Notes: generated by a model not told the origin, from the sequence alone. DNA of 7,459 nucleotides from an uncultured Bacilli bacterium (GCA_905235875.1 CAJONL010000124.1:1-7459), one strand, 5' to 3'. Positions 1-7,160 are shown, counted from the first letter of the stretch. Numbers and translations: made by a program.

Positions 1-356
1 ATATAGTAGGTTTTATTACTAAAAGTAAAGGTATAAGGATACATAAGAAAGATTGTCCTAATATAGATTTATTAAATGAAAAGGTAATCGAAGCTACTTG
101 GAATAATGATATAAGTGGTACTTATTACAGTGTTTTATATATTCATACTACTTCTAAAGAGAATATAGTATTTGATATTGTAAAAGAAAGCGCATCAGAA
201 AAAGTTACAGTAGAAAAAATTAATTTAGTTAATAAAAGTATGAATAATGTCTATGAACTTATTGTATTAGTAAAAGATTTAAATATGTTAAATAGTTTTA
301 TTAATAAGCTTGAAAAAATAAAATATGTATCTGATGTAGAAAGGATAAATAATTAA
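1..356 (+). CDS. relA: RelA/SpoT-family (p)ppGpp synthetase/hydrolase, C-terminal fragment (5' end outside window)
   Basis: The reading frame is open from the left edge (first full codon at base 3) and ends at TAA 354-356, giving 117 residues of the C-terminal regulatory half. It begins IVGFITKSKGIRIHKKDCPN. This matches the conserved His/Cys-containing segment (zinc-finger or RIS domain) of long Rsh proteins, with the His-x3-Asp-Cys-Pro-Asn signature at fragment residues 14-20. The rest, about residues 45-115, has the length and alternating hydrophobic pattern of an ACT/RRM domain ending in V-S-D-V-E-R. In the family these domains sense uncharged tRNA on the ribosome and control synthesis and hydrolysis of (p)ppGpp; the catalytic domains lie upstream and are not seen. 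The ACT loop usually written D-R-x-G-L-L is degenerate here (S-K-E-N-I-V). The gene is followed by dtd with a 1-base overlap (TAATG), a pairing common in Firmicutes. relA and spoT/rsh naming cannot be separated from this fragment. Confidence 0.88.
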   Translation, partial: IVGFITKSKGIRIHKKDCPNIDLLNEKVIEATWNNDISGTYYSVLYIHTTSKENIVFDIVKESASEKVTVEKINLVNKSMNNVYELIVLVKDLNMLNSFINKLEKIKYVSDVERINN

Positions 357-790
357 TGAAAGTAGTAGTACAAAGAGTAAAATCATCTTCTTGCAAAGTA
401 GAAGATAAAATAATTGGTAAAACAGAAAAAGGACTTATGTTACTCGTAGGATTTACTGAAGGTGATAATGAGTCTACTATAGATTGGATGGTTAATAAAG
501 TAACAAATTTAAGAATATTTGATGATGATAATGGTGTTATGAATAAAAGTGTAAAAGATATAAATGGTACTATTTTATCTATATCACAGTTTACTTTATA
601 TGGTGATGCAAAAAAAGGAAATAGACCAACCTATATAAAAGCACTAGGTGGTGATAGAGCTACTATTCTTTATGACTTATTTAATAAAAAATTAAATGAA
701 GTTATTCATACTGAAACAGGATTATTTGGAGCTGATATGGAAATTAGTCTAATAAATGATGGACCAATTACTATAATTATAGAAAAATAA
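356..790 (+). CDS. dtd: D-aminoacyl-tRNA deacylase
   Basis: This 144-residue protein has the normal length for bacterial DTD. The enzyme hydrolyses the ester bond between tRNA and a mischarged D-amino acid (or glycine), recycling tRNA in the cytoplasm. Both signature motifs are present: S-Q-F-T-L at residues 77-81, and N-D-G-P-I-T at 134-139 containing the Gly-Pro pair (G136-P137). In known structures that pair inserts into the partner subunit's active site to reject L-amino acids. The conserved T-G-L-F-G-A-D-M stretch at 121-128 and the N-terminal M-K-V-V-V-Q-R-V also fit. The start at 356 overlaps the upstream rsh stop by one base, so translation is probably coupled; I see no separate strong ribosome site. 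A hairpin terminator overlaps the stop codon, making dtd the last gene of the rsh-dtd unit. Confidence 0.97.
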   Translation: MKVVVQRVKSSSCKVEDKIIGKTEKGLMLLVGFTEGDNESTIDWMVNKVTNLRIFDDDNGVMNKSVKDINGTILSISQFTLYGDAKKGNRPTYIKALGGDRATILYDLFNKKLNEVIHTETGLFGADMEISLINDGPITIIIEK

Positions 791-819
791 GGACTTAGTA
801 TAAAACTATGTCCTTATTT
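785..819 (+). terminator. Intrinsic terminator after dtd
   Basis: The arms at 785-794 (aaataaggac) and 810-819 (gtccttattt) pair perfectly over 10 bp. After one T-T mismatch (795/809) four more pairs form (796-799 with 805-808), closing a 5-base loop at 800-804. The lower stem is A-rich on the left and U-rich on the right, as in intrinsic terminators. The U tract is partly interrupted, so efficiency is uncertain. The left arm includes the dtd stop codon. The stem would also form from the opposite strand, but no convergent gene is present. Confidence 0.7.
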
Positions 820-824
820 AATAT

Positions 825-878
825 ATTAATAAAAAATTAATAAGTTTGACATTATAAATCAGGTCTTTTTTTATTAAT
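825..878. repeat. AT-only inverted repeat in the dtd / AI-2E intergenic gap
   Basis: The sequence attaataaaaaa (825-836) and its exact reverse complement ttttttattaat (867-878) are 30 bases apart. A second, shorter copy of the left arm (attaataa, 836-843) can pair with 871-878 instead, so two mutually exclusive folds are possible. The element encloses the candidate -35 box at 846-851 and precedes the gene at 896. It consists entirely of A and T, so chance occurrence in such AT-rich DNA is a serious alternative. Confidence 0.3.
846..877 (+). promoter_or_regulatory. Possible sigma-A-type promoter for the 896-7042 gene unit
   Basis: A perfect -35 hexamer TTGACA lies at 846-851. The -10 is less clear: TTTTAT at 869-874 has the ideal 17-base spacing but matches poorly, while TATTAA at 872-877 matches better with a long 20-base spacing. 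The position, just after the dtd terminator and 19-22 bases before the next start codon, suits a promoter for the downstream genes. No other promoter of comparable quality was noticed between 820 and 896. Confidence 0.4.
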
Positions 879-895
879 AAAAAATAATATAAAGT

Positions 896-1783
896 ATGAA
901 TAAATTAAACTATAAATTTATAAATACTTTAGTATTACTTGCTATTATTACTTTGATTTTATATATATCTAAAAACTATTTATTTGTATTAAATGAAGTA
1001 TTAACTCCAATAGTTTTATCGTTTTTTATAAGCTATTCTTTTTATCCTATAGTAAAATACTTAAATAAAAAAATATCATATAATTTATCTTGTTTTATAG
1101 TTTTATCTATAGTATCTTTAATACTAATACTATCATTTTATTTTTTATATCAAAACATAAAAGTAGAGTACTTAAGTTTAAAAGATGAAATAAATTATTA
1201 CTTAAATACTTTATTTAAAACTAATTATTCATTTCATTTAATAAAGAATAGTTATTCATTTGTTACTAATATTATCTTTATAATAGTTTTAACTATTTAT
1301 TTCACTTTTAATATGGATAGGATAAGAAAATTTTTTTCTAAATATAAAATATATAAAATAATAGATAAGTCATTACTCGATTTTTATAAAAGCTTTTATT
1401 TTATTATTTTTCTTGAAGCTTTAATATACTTAGTATTATTCTATATAATAGGTCATCCTAAATATTTATTTATTAGTTTTTTATCTATTTTAAACTTTTT
1501 ACTTCCTTTCATTGGACAAATAATATTAGTTACATTTGTGATATTAAAAACAAGACTTTTAGGGTATAAATTATTTATTTTAACTAGTATTTTACTAATG
1601 ATAATACCAATTTTTAATAATTATTTTCTAGAAGTTAAAATATATAAAAATAATTTAAATATTAATTTTATCGAAGTATTCTTATCATGTTTTATATTCG
1701 GCTTTTTATTTAATCTTACAGGAATTGTTTTAAGTATACCTTTATATATTACATTAAAAAATATATATTTTTCTTTTCATTAA
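896..1783 (+). CDS. AI-2E family transporter-like membrane protein (PerM/UPF0118 type), compact form
   Basis: This 295-residue, very hydrophobic protein has about eight predicted membrane segments (near residues 8-26, 30-53, 64-86, 121-139, 165-186, 189-217, 225-244 and 259-292). Family hallmarks are L-T-P-I-V-L-S-F-F-I-S-Y followed by Y-P-I-V-K-Y-L (36-56), I-Y-F-T-F-N-M-D-R-I-R-K-F-F (134-147), N-F-L-L-P-F-I-G-Q-I-I (200-210) and a C-terminal G-I-V-L-S-I-P-L-Y-I (276-285). Named members export autoinducer-2 or act as Na+/H+ antiporters, but most are uncharacterised, so no substrate is claimed. Members usually have about 340-370 residues; here the soluble part between segments 3 and 4 (87-118) and both ends are short. 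The ATG at 896 is the first start after an in-frame TAA at 890-892, and only a very weak AAAG precedes it. No terminator separates it from the next gene 38 bp on, so cotranscription with the unknown gene and polC is likely. Confidence 0.8.
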   Translation: MNKLNYKFINTLVLLAIITLILYISKNYLFVLNEVLTPIVLSFFISYSFYPIVKYLNKKISYNLSCFIVLSIVSLILILSFYFLYQNIKVEYLSLKDEINYYLNTLFKTNYSFHLIKNSYSFVTNIIFIIVLTIYFTFNMDRIRKFFSKYKIYKIIDKSLLDFYKSFYFIIFLEALIYLVLFYIIGHPKYLFISFLSILNFLLPFIGQIILVTFVILKTRLLGYKLFILTSILLMIIPIFNNYFLEVKIYKNNLNINFIEVFLSCFIFGFLFNLTGIVLSIPLYITLKNIYFSFH

Positions 1784-1809
1784 ATACTAGTTTATGATAA
1801 GATATTTAT

Positions 1810-1816
1810 AAGGTGG
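1810..1816 (+). promoter_or_regulatory. Ribosome binding site that selects the TTG start at 1822
   Basis: AAGGTGG at 1810-1816 differs by one base from AAGGAGG and lies five bases before TTG 1822-1824. Choosing the in-frame GTG at 1813 instead would bury this site inside the coding sequence and leave only a poor AAG upstream. TTG is therefore the better start, although GTG 1813 cannot be excluded. Confidence 0.65.
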
Positions 1817-1821
1817 TAAAA

Positions 1822-2667
1822 TTGAAATTAGATATAATAACTAACAAATATTTACTTATGTGGAACCTATTATTTCAGTCTTCAGTAAGTACAGAGTTTC
1901 ATCTCTTGAAACAAGATATTTGGACAATGAATAGAAAAGAGTATTCTAAAGTTCATCAGGATAAAGATAAAATAATTAAAGAGCTTGATAATTTTATACC
2001 TGAAGATGATTTAATCTATAATCTTTTAGAGTCTAATCCTTTATATAAAAAGATTAAAATAGATACTAATAGATATAGATTAAGTGTTCTAGAAGCTTGG
2101 GATTTAAATAAGAAAAAATATAATAAAGAGTTATTTAATATACTTAAAAAAAATATAGATGATAAGTACAAAATACTAGTAGTTCATCCATCCTTAGATA
2201 TTATTGAAACCGATCTTAATGATAGCGTAATTATAGTAGGTAAAAAAATTATTTTAAGAGATAAAGATAATTTCCTTACGTATTTAATATATAAAATAGT
2301 TAAAAATGAAATATTTAAAACAAAAACAAAAGAAAAAGAAATTTTAGATGTTATTTGTGAACTATGTATTACTAATGAACTTTATACTAGAGTTACTGGT
2401 AAAAGTAAGTATCATTATGGTAAAAAAGAGAATAAAGAATTAAAGGAAAAAATATATCCTTATTTTTTAATGTATCTTGGAGTTAAAGAAGAGGCTTTTG
2501 ATAAATATATGATTAGAGATAATATATTTTTTGATAAAAATGACTATAAATATGAAAAGTTACTTAAGAAATTAAATATAGATGAATTTATATATTTTTT
2601 AACTAAAAATAAGAAAAAAATAATGAAAAAGAAAATAGTACCAGTAGAAGAAATAGAAATGTTGTAG
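1822..2667 (+). CDS. Protein of unknown function; possible degenerate metallopeptidase-like domain, coupled to polC
   Basis: I do not recognise this 281-residue protein. It is soluble-looking, Lys/Asp/Glu/Asn-rich, with no signal peptide or membrane segment. Residues 1-105 look helical and charged. Residues 115-145 (K-I-L-V-V-H-P-S-L-D-I-I-E-T and V-I-I-V-G-K-K-I-I-L-R) look like beta strands. Then comes a helix L-T-Y-L-I-Y-K-I-V-K-N-E (about 152-163) and another with V-I-C-E-L-C-I-T-N-E-L-Y-T-R (177-190). This order resembles zincins, where strands lead into an HExxH helix followed about 20 residues later by a Glu-bearing helix. Here HExxH would be Y157-K-I-V-K161, so metal binding would be lost while E180 remains; this is inference from pattern only. 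The tail is Lys-rich and ends P-V-E-E-I-E-M-L. The start is TTG, supported by AAGGTGG. Its TAG stop overlaps the polC ribosome site, with 7 bp between the genes, suggesting translational coupling and perhaps a replication-related role (guilt by association only). Confidence 0.8.
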   Translation: MKLDIITNKYLLMWNLLFQSSVSTEFHLLKQDIWTMNRKEYSKVHQDKDKIIKELDNFIPEDDLIYNLLESNPLYKKIKIDTNRYRLSVLEAWDLNKKKYNKELFNILKKNIDDKYKILVVHPSLDIIETDLNDSVIIVGKKIILRDKDNFLTYLIYKIVKNEIFKTKTKEKEILDVICELCITNELYTRVTGKSKYHYGKKENKELKEKIYPYFLMYLGVKEEAFDKYMIRDNIFFDKNDYKYEKLLKKLNIDEFIYFLTKNKKKIMKKKIVPVEEIEML

Positions 2668-2671
2668 GTGA
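2666..2671 (+). promoter_or_regulatory. polC ribosome binding site overlapping the upstream stop codon
   Basis: AGGTGA at 2666-2671 matches the 3' part of the consensus AAGGAGGTGA and sits three bases before ATG 2675. Its first two bases are the last two of the TAG stop (2665-2667) of the preceding gene. Ribosomes terminating there would sit on the polC initiation site, which favours translational coupling. Confidence 0.65.
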
Positions 2672-2674
2672 GTT

Positions 2675-5600
2675 ATGGATAAAAGAGTAGAAGATTTACT
2701 TAATAAAATAAAGTTTCCTAGTGAATTATATAAAGAATTTAATAATGCATCTTTTAATAAAATAGTAGTAAATGGTGATAGTTGGACTATTCATATAAAA
2801 AATAATACTAATTTTAAATATAGTACTTTAGATACTTTTTTAAAATGCTTAGATAGTTATGTAGAAAGTAAAGTAAAATATATCCTTAAAATAGAAGTAA
2901 AAGAAGAAGATTTATCACTATTTGATGAGTACTATAGTAAAGTACTTTATTTATTAAATAATAATAGTTTGTACTATGATATGTTTCATAATAGACTTTT
3001 AAAAGAAAATGATAATTTTAGTATCGAAGTATATAATAAAAGTGAACAGCTTACTATTTTATCTAAAATGGATTTTATAAATGATTTTATAAATAGTTAT
3101 GGATATAAATTTAAACTTAGTCCTAAATTAAACTTAGAAAAAGGAAATAAAATAAGAGAAGAAATAGAAAAGGATAGGAATAATGTAGAGTACGTTAAAC
3201 CTATTAGTAATAATAATGAAAACACTGGTAATAGTAATTCTAATAGTAATAACTTTTACAAAGGTGGTGAATATAAACCTAAATATAAAAGAGAAAAGAA
3301 AAACTTGTTCGGAGAAGTAAAAGGAGATATTACTAAGTTAATTGATATAGATAGTGAATTATCAAGCGTTAATGTTGAAGTCGAAGTATTTGGTATTAAT
3401 TTGCCTCAAAAGAAAGGCATGTATATGCTTAATTTAAAGGTTACTGATGAGTCTACTAGCATGTATGTAACTATTTATAATAACACTGAAGAAGAAATGA
3501 ATAAGTGTCTAAGTGAAATAAAAGAAGGTTCCTTTTATAGGATTAATGGGTATGTAAAACATAATAATTTTTATAATGACTTTGTAATAAATGCAAGGTG
3601 TATTGAAAAACTTGATAAACAAAAAGAAATACCAATGGACACTGAAGAAGAAAAAAGAGTAGAACTTCATGCACATACTATGATGAGTGGGATGGATGGA
3701 GTAGTAAAAGTATCTGACTTAATTAAAAGAGCTATAAAATGGGGACATAAAGCTATTGCTATAACTGATCATAATGGTATTCAGACATTCCCTGAAGCTA
3801 TGAAATTCAAAAAAGATATTAAAATATTATTTGGATTAGAACTTAACATGATAGATGATGACATAGACTTAGTACTAAGAGGTAATGATTCTATTTTAGA
3901 GGATAATACATACGTTGTATTTGACTTAGAAACTACCGGATTTAATGCTGGTGGTGGTGACTCTATTATTGAAATCGGAGCAGTAAAACTTAAAAATGGT
4001 GAAATAATAGATAAATTTGATTTACTTATAAATCCTAAAAGAAAACTTTCTCAAACTATAATTAATTTAACTCATATAACTGATGAGATGCTAGAGGACT
4101 GCCCAGAGGAAGAAGAAGCAGTAAAAGAGTTTATAAAGTGGACTGGAGACTGTCCAATGGTTGCGCATAATGCTAAATTTGATGCATCATTTATTCAAAT
4201 GTGCTATGTAAAATATAATTTAGGTGAATACAAAAATCCAGTAATTGATACGTTACAACTATCACGTGCACTAGAACCTGATTCACATAGGCATTCACTT
4301 TCTGCTTTAGTTAAAAGATATGGAATAGAATTTGATGAAGATGGGCATCATAGGGCTGATTATGATGCTGATGCAACTGCTCAAATTTTTGCAAAAATGC
4401 TTGAAAAATTAAAAACACGTAAAATAGAAAAAATGAGTGATATAGATCTTTTAGTAAGTAAAGATGAAATCCATAAATTTGGAGAAATGTTTCACGTAAA
4501 TCTTTTAGTAAAAAATAGTGTAGGTCTAAAAAACTTATTTAAAATATTAAGTTATGCAAGTACTAAATATTTATATAAAACTCCAAGGATACTTCGAAGT
4601 GAAATAGAAAAACATAGAGAAGGATTATTAGTATCATCAGGTTGTGCTAATTCTGAGATATTTAGAAAGGCAAGAACTAAGTCAAGAGAAGAACTTGGTG
4701 ATCTTATGAATTTTTATGACTTTATCGAAGTGCAACCTCCAGAAGTATATTCTTATTTAATAGATTTATCTGATTTCAAGAATGAAAATGAAGTGTTAGA
4801 AAATATTAATAAAATACTTAGGGTAGCATCTGAAAGAGGAAAAACTGTTTGTGCAACAGGAGATGTTCATCATTTAGATAGATCTGATAAAATATATCGT
4901 GAAATAATTGTTAATCAAAAAGTACCTGGTGGAGGAAGGCATCCTTTAAATAGACGTGAAATAAAAAGTATTCCAAGTTTTCATTTTAGAACTACAAAAG
5001 AAATGCTTGATGATTTTAGCTTCCTAGGAGATGACAAAGCAAAAGAAATAGTAATAAAAAATACTAATAAAATAGCTGACCAAATCGAAGATTTTGAAAT
5101 AATACCAGATACAGGTGGAATACCATTTTCACCAATCTTTGAAAATAGTCAAGAGACTATAAGAAGTATATGTTATAATAAAGCAACTTCTATCTATGGA
5201 GATCCACTTCCAGATAACGTAAAAGAACGTTTAGAATCAGAACTTAATGGTATTATTAATGGTGGATTCGATTCAATTTATTTAATATCCCAAAAATTAG
5301 TTGAAAAAAGTAATAAAGATGGATATGTAGTAGGTTCTCGTGGTTCAGTTGGTTCATCATTTGCAGCAACAATGCTTGGTATATCTGAAGTTAATCCACT
5401 TCCTGCTCACTACGTATGTCCAAATTGTAAAAAGAGTATTTTTAATGATGAAAATGGTACTCCATATGGTAAAGATTATCCATCTGGATACGACCTTCCT
5501 GATAGAGTATGCGAGTGTGGAACTAAATTTAGAAAAGATGGGCAAGACATGCCATTTGCAACTTTCTTAGGATTTGATGCTGATAAAGTACCTGATATTG

Positions 5601-7042
5601 ATCTTAACTTTTCAGGTGATTATCAAGCTCGTGCCCATGAATATACTAAAGTTCTTTTTGGGGAAGATCACGTATTTCGCGCTGGAACAATAGGTACAGT
5701 AGCTGAAAAAACTGCTTTTGGTTTTGTAAAAGGTTACTATGAGGATCGAGGTATCGAAGGAATTAGATCACTTGAAATAGAAAGACTAGCAAGAGGGGTT
5801 ACAGGCGTAAAAAGAACAACTGGGCAACATCCTGGAGGAATAGTAGTAGTACCTGACTATAAAGAAATATTTGATTTTACTCCATATGCTTTTCCTGCTG
5901 ATGATATAAAAGCAGAATGGGCAATAACTCATTTTAATTATCACGATATTGAAGATTGCCTTTTAAAACTAGATATACTAGGGCACGATAATCCAACAAT
6001 ATTTAAAATGCTTGAGAATCTAACTGGAATTGATCCAATGACTATAGCAATGGATGATAAAGAAGTAATGAGCTTGTTTACTTCAACTAAAGCTCTAGGA
6101 GTAACACCAGAACAAATAGGTTGCCCAATTGGATGTCTAGGACTACCTGAATTTACTAAATTTGTAATTGGAATAGTTTTAGAAACCAAACCTACAACTT
6201 TTGCTGAACTAGTTAAAATATCTGGACTATCCCATGGTACAGATGTATGGAATGGTAATGCTGAAGAGTTAGTTAAAAACGAAGTTTGTAAATTTAAAGA
6301 GACTATCGGCTGTCGTGACGATATAATGGTATACTTATCTAATAACGGAGTAGAACCAATAGATGCATTTAAAATAATGGAACTTGTTCGTAAAGGAAGA
6401 CAAGTTAAAATGAAAGATAAATGGGATGAATATAAAAAGCTTTTAAAAGAAAAGAATATTCCACAGTGGTATATAGACTCTTGTGATAAGATAAAATACA
6501 TGTTTCCAAAAGCTCATGCAACAGCTTATGTATCTGCAGCTTTTAGAATAGCTTGGTATAAAATAAATAGACCAATTGAATATTATGCCACATTTTTTAG
6601 TATAAAATGTGAAGCATTTGACTTAGAAGTAATGGAACTAGGTTACGATAAAATATGTGAAAGACTTAATGAACTAAGTATGAAAAAGTTTGGATTAACA
6701 CCTAAAGAAAGTGACCTTATTACTACTTTAGAAATAGCTAAAGAAATGACTGCTAGAGGTTTGAAATTTAAAGGGATTGACTTAGAAAAAAGTGATGGAC
6801 ATAATTTTGTAATAGATGAAGATAAAAAAAGTTTAATTCCACCATTTAGAGCCATAGATGGACTCGGAGATACTGTTGCAAAAAGTATTATAAAAGAAAG
6901 AAATATAAAAGAATTCTTAAGTGTAGAAGATATGCAAAAAAGATGTAAAGTAAATTCTACTACTATAGAAAAAATGAGGATGATGGGTATTTTTAAAGAT
7001 TTGCCAGAATCAAGTCAATTATCACTTTTTGATATGATGTAA
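2675..7042 (+). CDS. polC: DNA polymerase III subunit alpha, PolC type (replicative polymerase with built-in proofreading exonuclease)
   Basis: This 1455-residue protein is full length (Bacillus PolC is about 1437). It is the main replicative polymerase of low-GC Gram-positives. Domains in order: N-terminal domain (1-165); an Asn/Ser linker (178-193); OB fold (about 225-313); PHP domain beginning V-E-L-H-A-H-T with H332, H334, D365-H366 and E389, interrupted by the exonuclease and resuming to C657 and D730/H732; and the DEDDh exonuclease (413-580) with D417, E419, D503, H559 and D564. The polymerase core has the G-S-R-G-S-V-G-S-S loop (887-895), a zinc site C915, C918, C946, C948, and metal-binding D974 and D976 in P-D-I-D-L-N-F-S-G plus D1100 in L-D-I-L-G-H-D. 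A helix-hairpin-helix (G1396 region) and the clamp-binding Q-L-S-L-F (1448-1452) close it. All catalytic residues are present, so it should polymerise and proofread. It lies 7 bp after the unknown gene and before parC, which has its own promoter. Confidence 0.99.
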   Translation: MDKRVEDLLNKIKFPSELYKEFNNASFNKIVVNGDSWTIHIKNNTNFKYSTLDTFLKCLDSYVESKVKYILKIEVKEEDLSLFDEYYSKVLYLLNNNSLYYDMFHNRLLKENDNFSIEVYNKSEQLTILSKMDFINDFINSYGYKFKLSPKLNLEKGNKIREEIEKDRNNVEYVKPISNNNENTGNSNSNSNNFYKGGEYKPKYKREKKNLFGEVKGDITKLIDIDSELSSVNVEVEVFGINLPQKKGMYMLNLKVTDESTSMYVTIYNNTEEEMNKCLSEIKEGSFYRINGYVKHNNFYNDFVINARCIEKLDKQKEIPMDTEEEKRVELHAHTMMSGMDGVVKVSDLIKRAIKWGHKAIAITDHNGIQTFPEAMKFKKDIKILFGLELNMIDDDIDLVLRGNDSILEDNTYVVFDLETTGFNAGGGDSIIEIGAVKLKNGEIIDKFDLLINPKRKLSQTIINLTHITDEMLEDCPEEEEAVKEFIKWTGDCPMVAHNAKFDASFIQMCYVKYNLGEYKNPVIDTLQLSRALEPDSHRHSLSALVKRYGIEFDEDGHHRADYDADATAQIFAKMLEKLKTRKIEKMSDIDLLVSKDEIHKFGEMFHVNLLVKNSVGLKNLFKILSYASTKYLYKTPRILRSEIEKHREGLLVSSGCANSEIFRKARTKSREELGDLMNFYDFIEVQPPEVYSYLIDLSDFKNENEVLENINKILRVASERGKTVCATGDVHHLDRSDKIYREIIVNQKVPGGGRHPLNRREIKSIPSFHFRTTKEMLDDFSFLGDDKAKEIVIKNTNKIADQIEDFEIIPDTGGIPFSPIFENSQETIRSICYNKATSIYGDPLPDNVKERLESELNGIINGGFDSIYLISQKLVEKSNKDGYVVGSRGSVGSSFAATMLGISEVNPLPAHYVCPNCKKSIFNDENGTPYGKDYPSGYDLPDRVCECGTKFRKDGQDMPFATFLGFDADKVPDIDLNFSGDYQARAHEYTKVLFGEDHVFRAGTIGTVAEKTAFGFVKGYYEDRGIEGIRSLEIERLARGVTGVKRTTGQHPGGIVVVPDYKEIFDFTPYAFPADDIKAEWAITHFNYHDIEDCLLKLDILGHDNPTIFKMLENLTGIDPMTIAMDDKEVMSLFTSTKALGVTPEQIGCPIGCLGLPEFTKFVIGIVLETKPTTFAELVKISGLSHGTDVWNGNAEELVKNEVCKFKETIGCRDDIMVYLSNNGVEPIDAFKIMELVRKGRQVKMKDKWDEYKKLLKEKNIPQWYIDSCDKIKYMFPKAHATAYVSAAFRIAWYKINRPIEYYATFFSIKCEAFDLEVMELGYDKICERLNELSMKKFGLTPKESDLITTLEIAKEMTARGLKFKGIDLEKSDGHNFVIDEDKKSLIPPFRAIDGLGDTVAKSIIKERNIKEFLSVEDMQKRCKVNSTTIEKMRMMGIFKDLPESSQLSLFDMM
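3206..3253 (+). repeat. Low-complexity Asn/Ser linker inside polC
   Basis: Bases 3206-3253 are built from near-repeats of AATAGTAAT and encode residues 178-193, a run almost entirely of Asn and Ser between the N-terminal domain and the basic segment before the OB fold. A flexible tether is the likely role. The reading frame is kept, and slippage at the repeats would be expected to change linker length between strains. Confidence 0.7.
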
Positions 7043-7080
7043 AAAATGAAAAACTAAAAATAGAACTTTAATAACTATAT

Positions 7081-7110
7081 TTTAAAATCTTTACGTAAAA
7101 GTATTTTAAA
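7081..7110. repeat. AT-rich dyad between polC and parC (weak terminator or operator)
   Basis: TTTAAAAT (7081-7088) pairs perfectly with ATTTTAAA (7103-7110). With T7102 bulged, four more pairs form (7089-7092 with 7098-7101), closing an ACGTA loop at 7093-7097. The centre tttacgtaaa (7090-7099 region) is nearly self-complementary. The stem is almost all A-T and is not followed by a U tract, so it would be a poor intrinsic terminator. It ends four bases before the parC -35 box, a place where a repressor or activator site could sit. No other polC terminator is visible in this gap. Confidence 0.4.
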
Positions 7111-7113
7111 TAT

Positions 7114-7142
7114 TTGAAAAACAATTATAATTTCGTTATAAT
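7114..7142 (+). promoter_or_regulatory. Sigma-A-type promoter of parC
   Basis: The -35 box TTGAAA (7114-7119) and the perfect -10 box TATAAT (7137-7142) are separated by the ideal 17 bases. Transcription would begin near 7148-7150, leaving a leader of only about 11-13 bases before ATG 7161, with the ribosome site GGTGAT (7150-7155) almost at the RNA's 5' end. A second TATAAT at 7126-7131 lacks a properly spaced -35. Confidence 0.8.
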
Positions 7143-7160
7143 AAAAAATGGTGATAGATA

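Noticed and set aside
846..872. A second intrinsic terminator ending in the T7 run at 866-872
   Set aside because: Only a 3-bp GAC/GTC stem (848-850/863-865) can form before the T run, too weak for a terminator. The TTGACA reads better as a -35 box.
1813..1821. GTG at 1813 as the start of the unknown gene
   Set aside because: It would place the AAGGTGG ribosome site inside the coding region. TTG 1822 is correctly spaced from it.
5340..5570. Short open frames on both strands over the polC zinc-site region (5340-5570 plus, 5357-5545 minus)
   Set aside because: They overlap the C915/C918/C946/C948 region, where the polC frame is clearly conserved, and no independent coding signal is visible.
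5941..6501. 186-codon open frame on the minus strand inside polC
   Set aside because: It lies antisense to the conserved palm and C-terminal regions of polC, shows no recognisable motif and has no ribosome site. It is a by-product of polC codon usage.
6643..6855. 70-codon minus-strand frame near the polC 3' end
   Set aside because: It is fully contained in conserved polC coding sequence, with no start context or recognisable product.
2675..7042. Possible frameshift or domain loss in polC
   Set aside because: All domains from the N-terminal region to the clamp-binding motif are in one frame with catalytic residues intact. Differences from Bacillus PolC are small insertions and deletions in loops.
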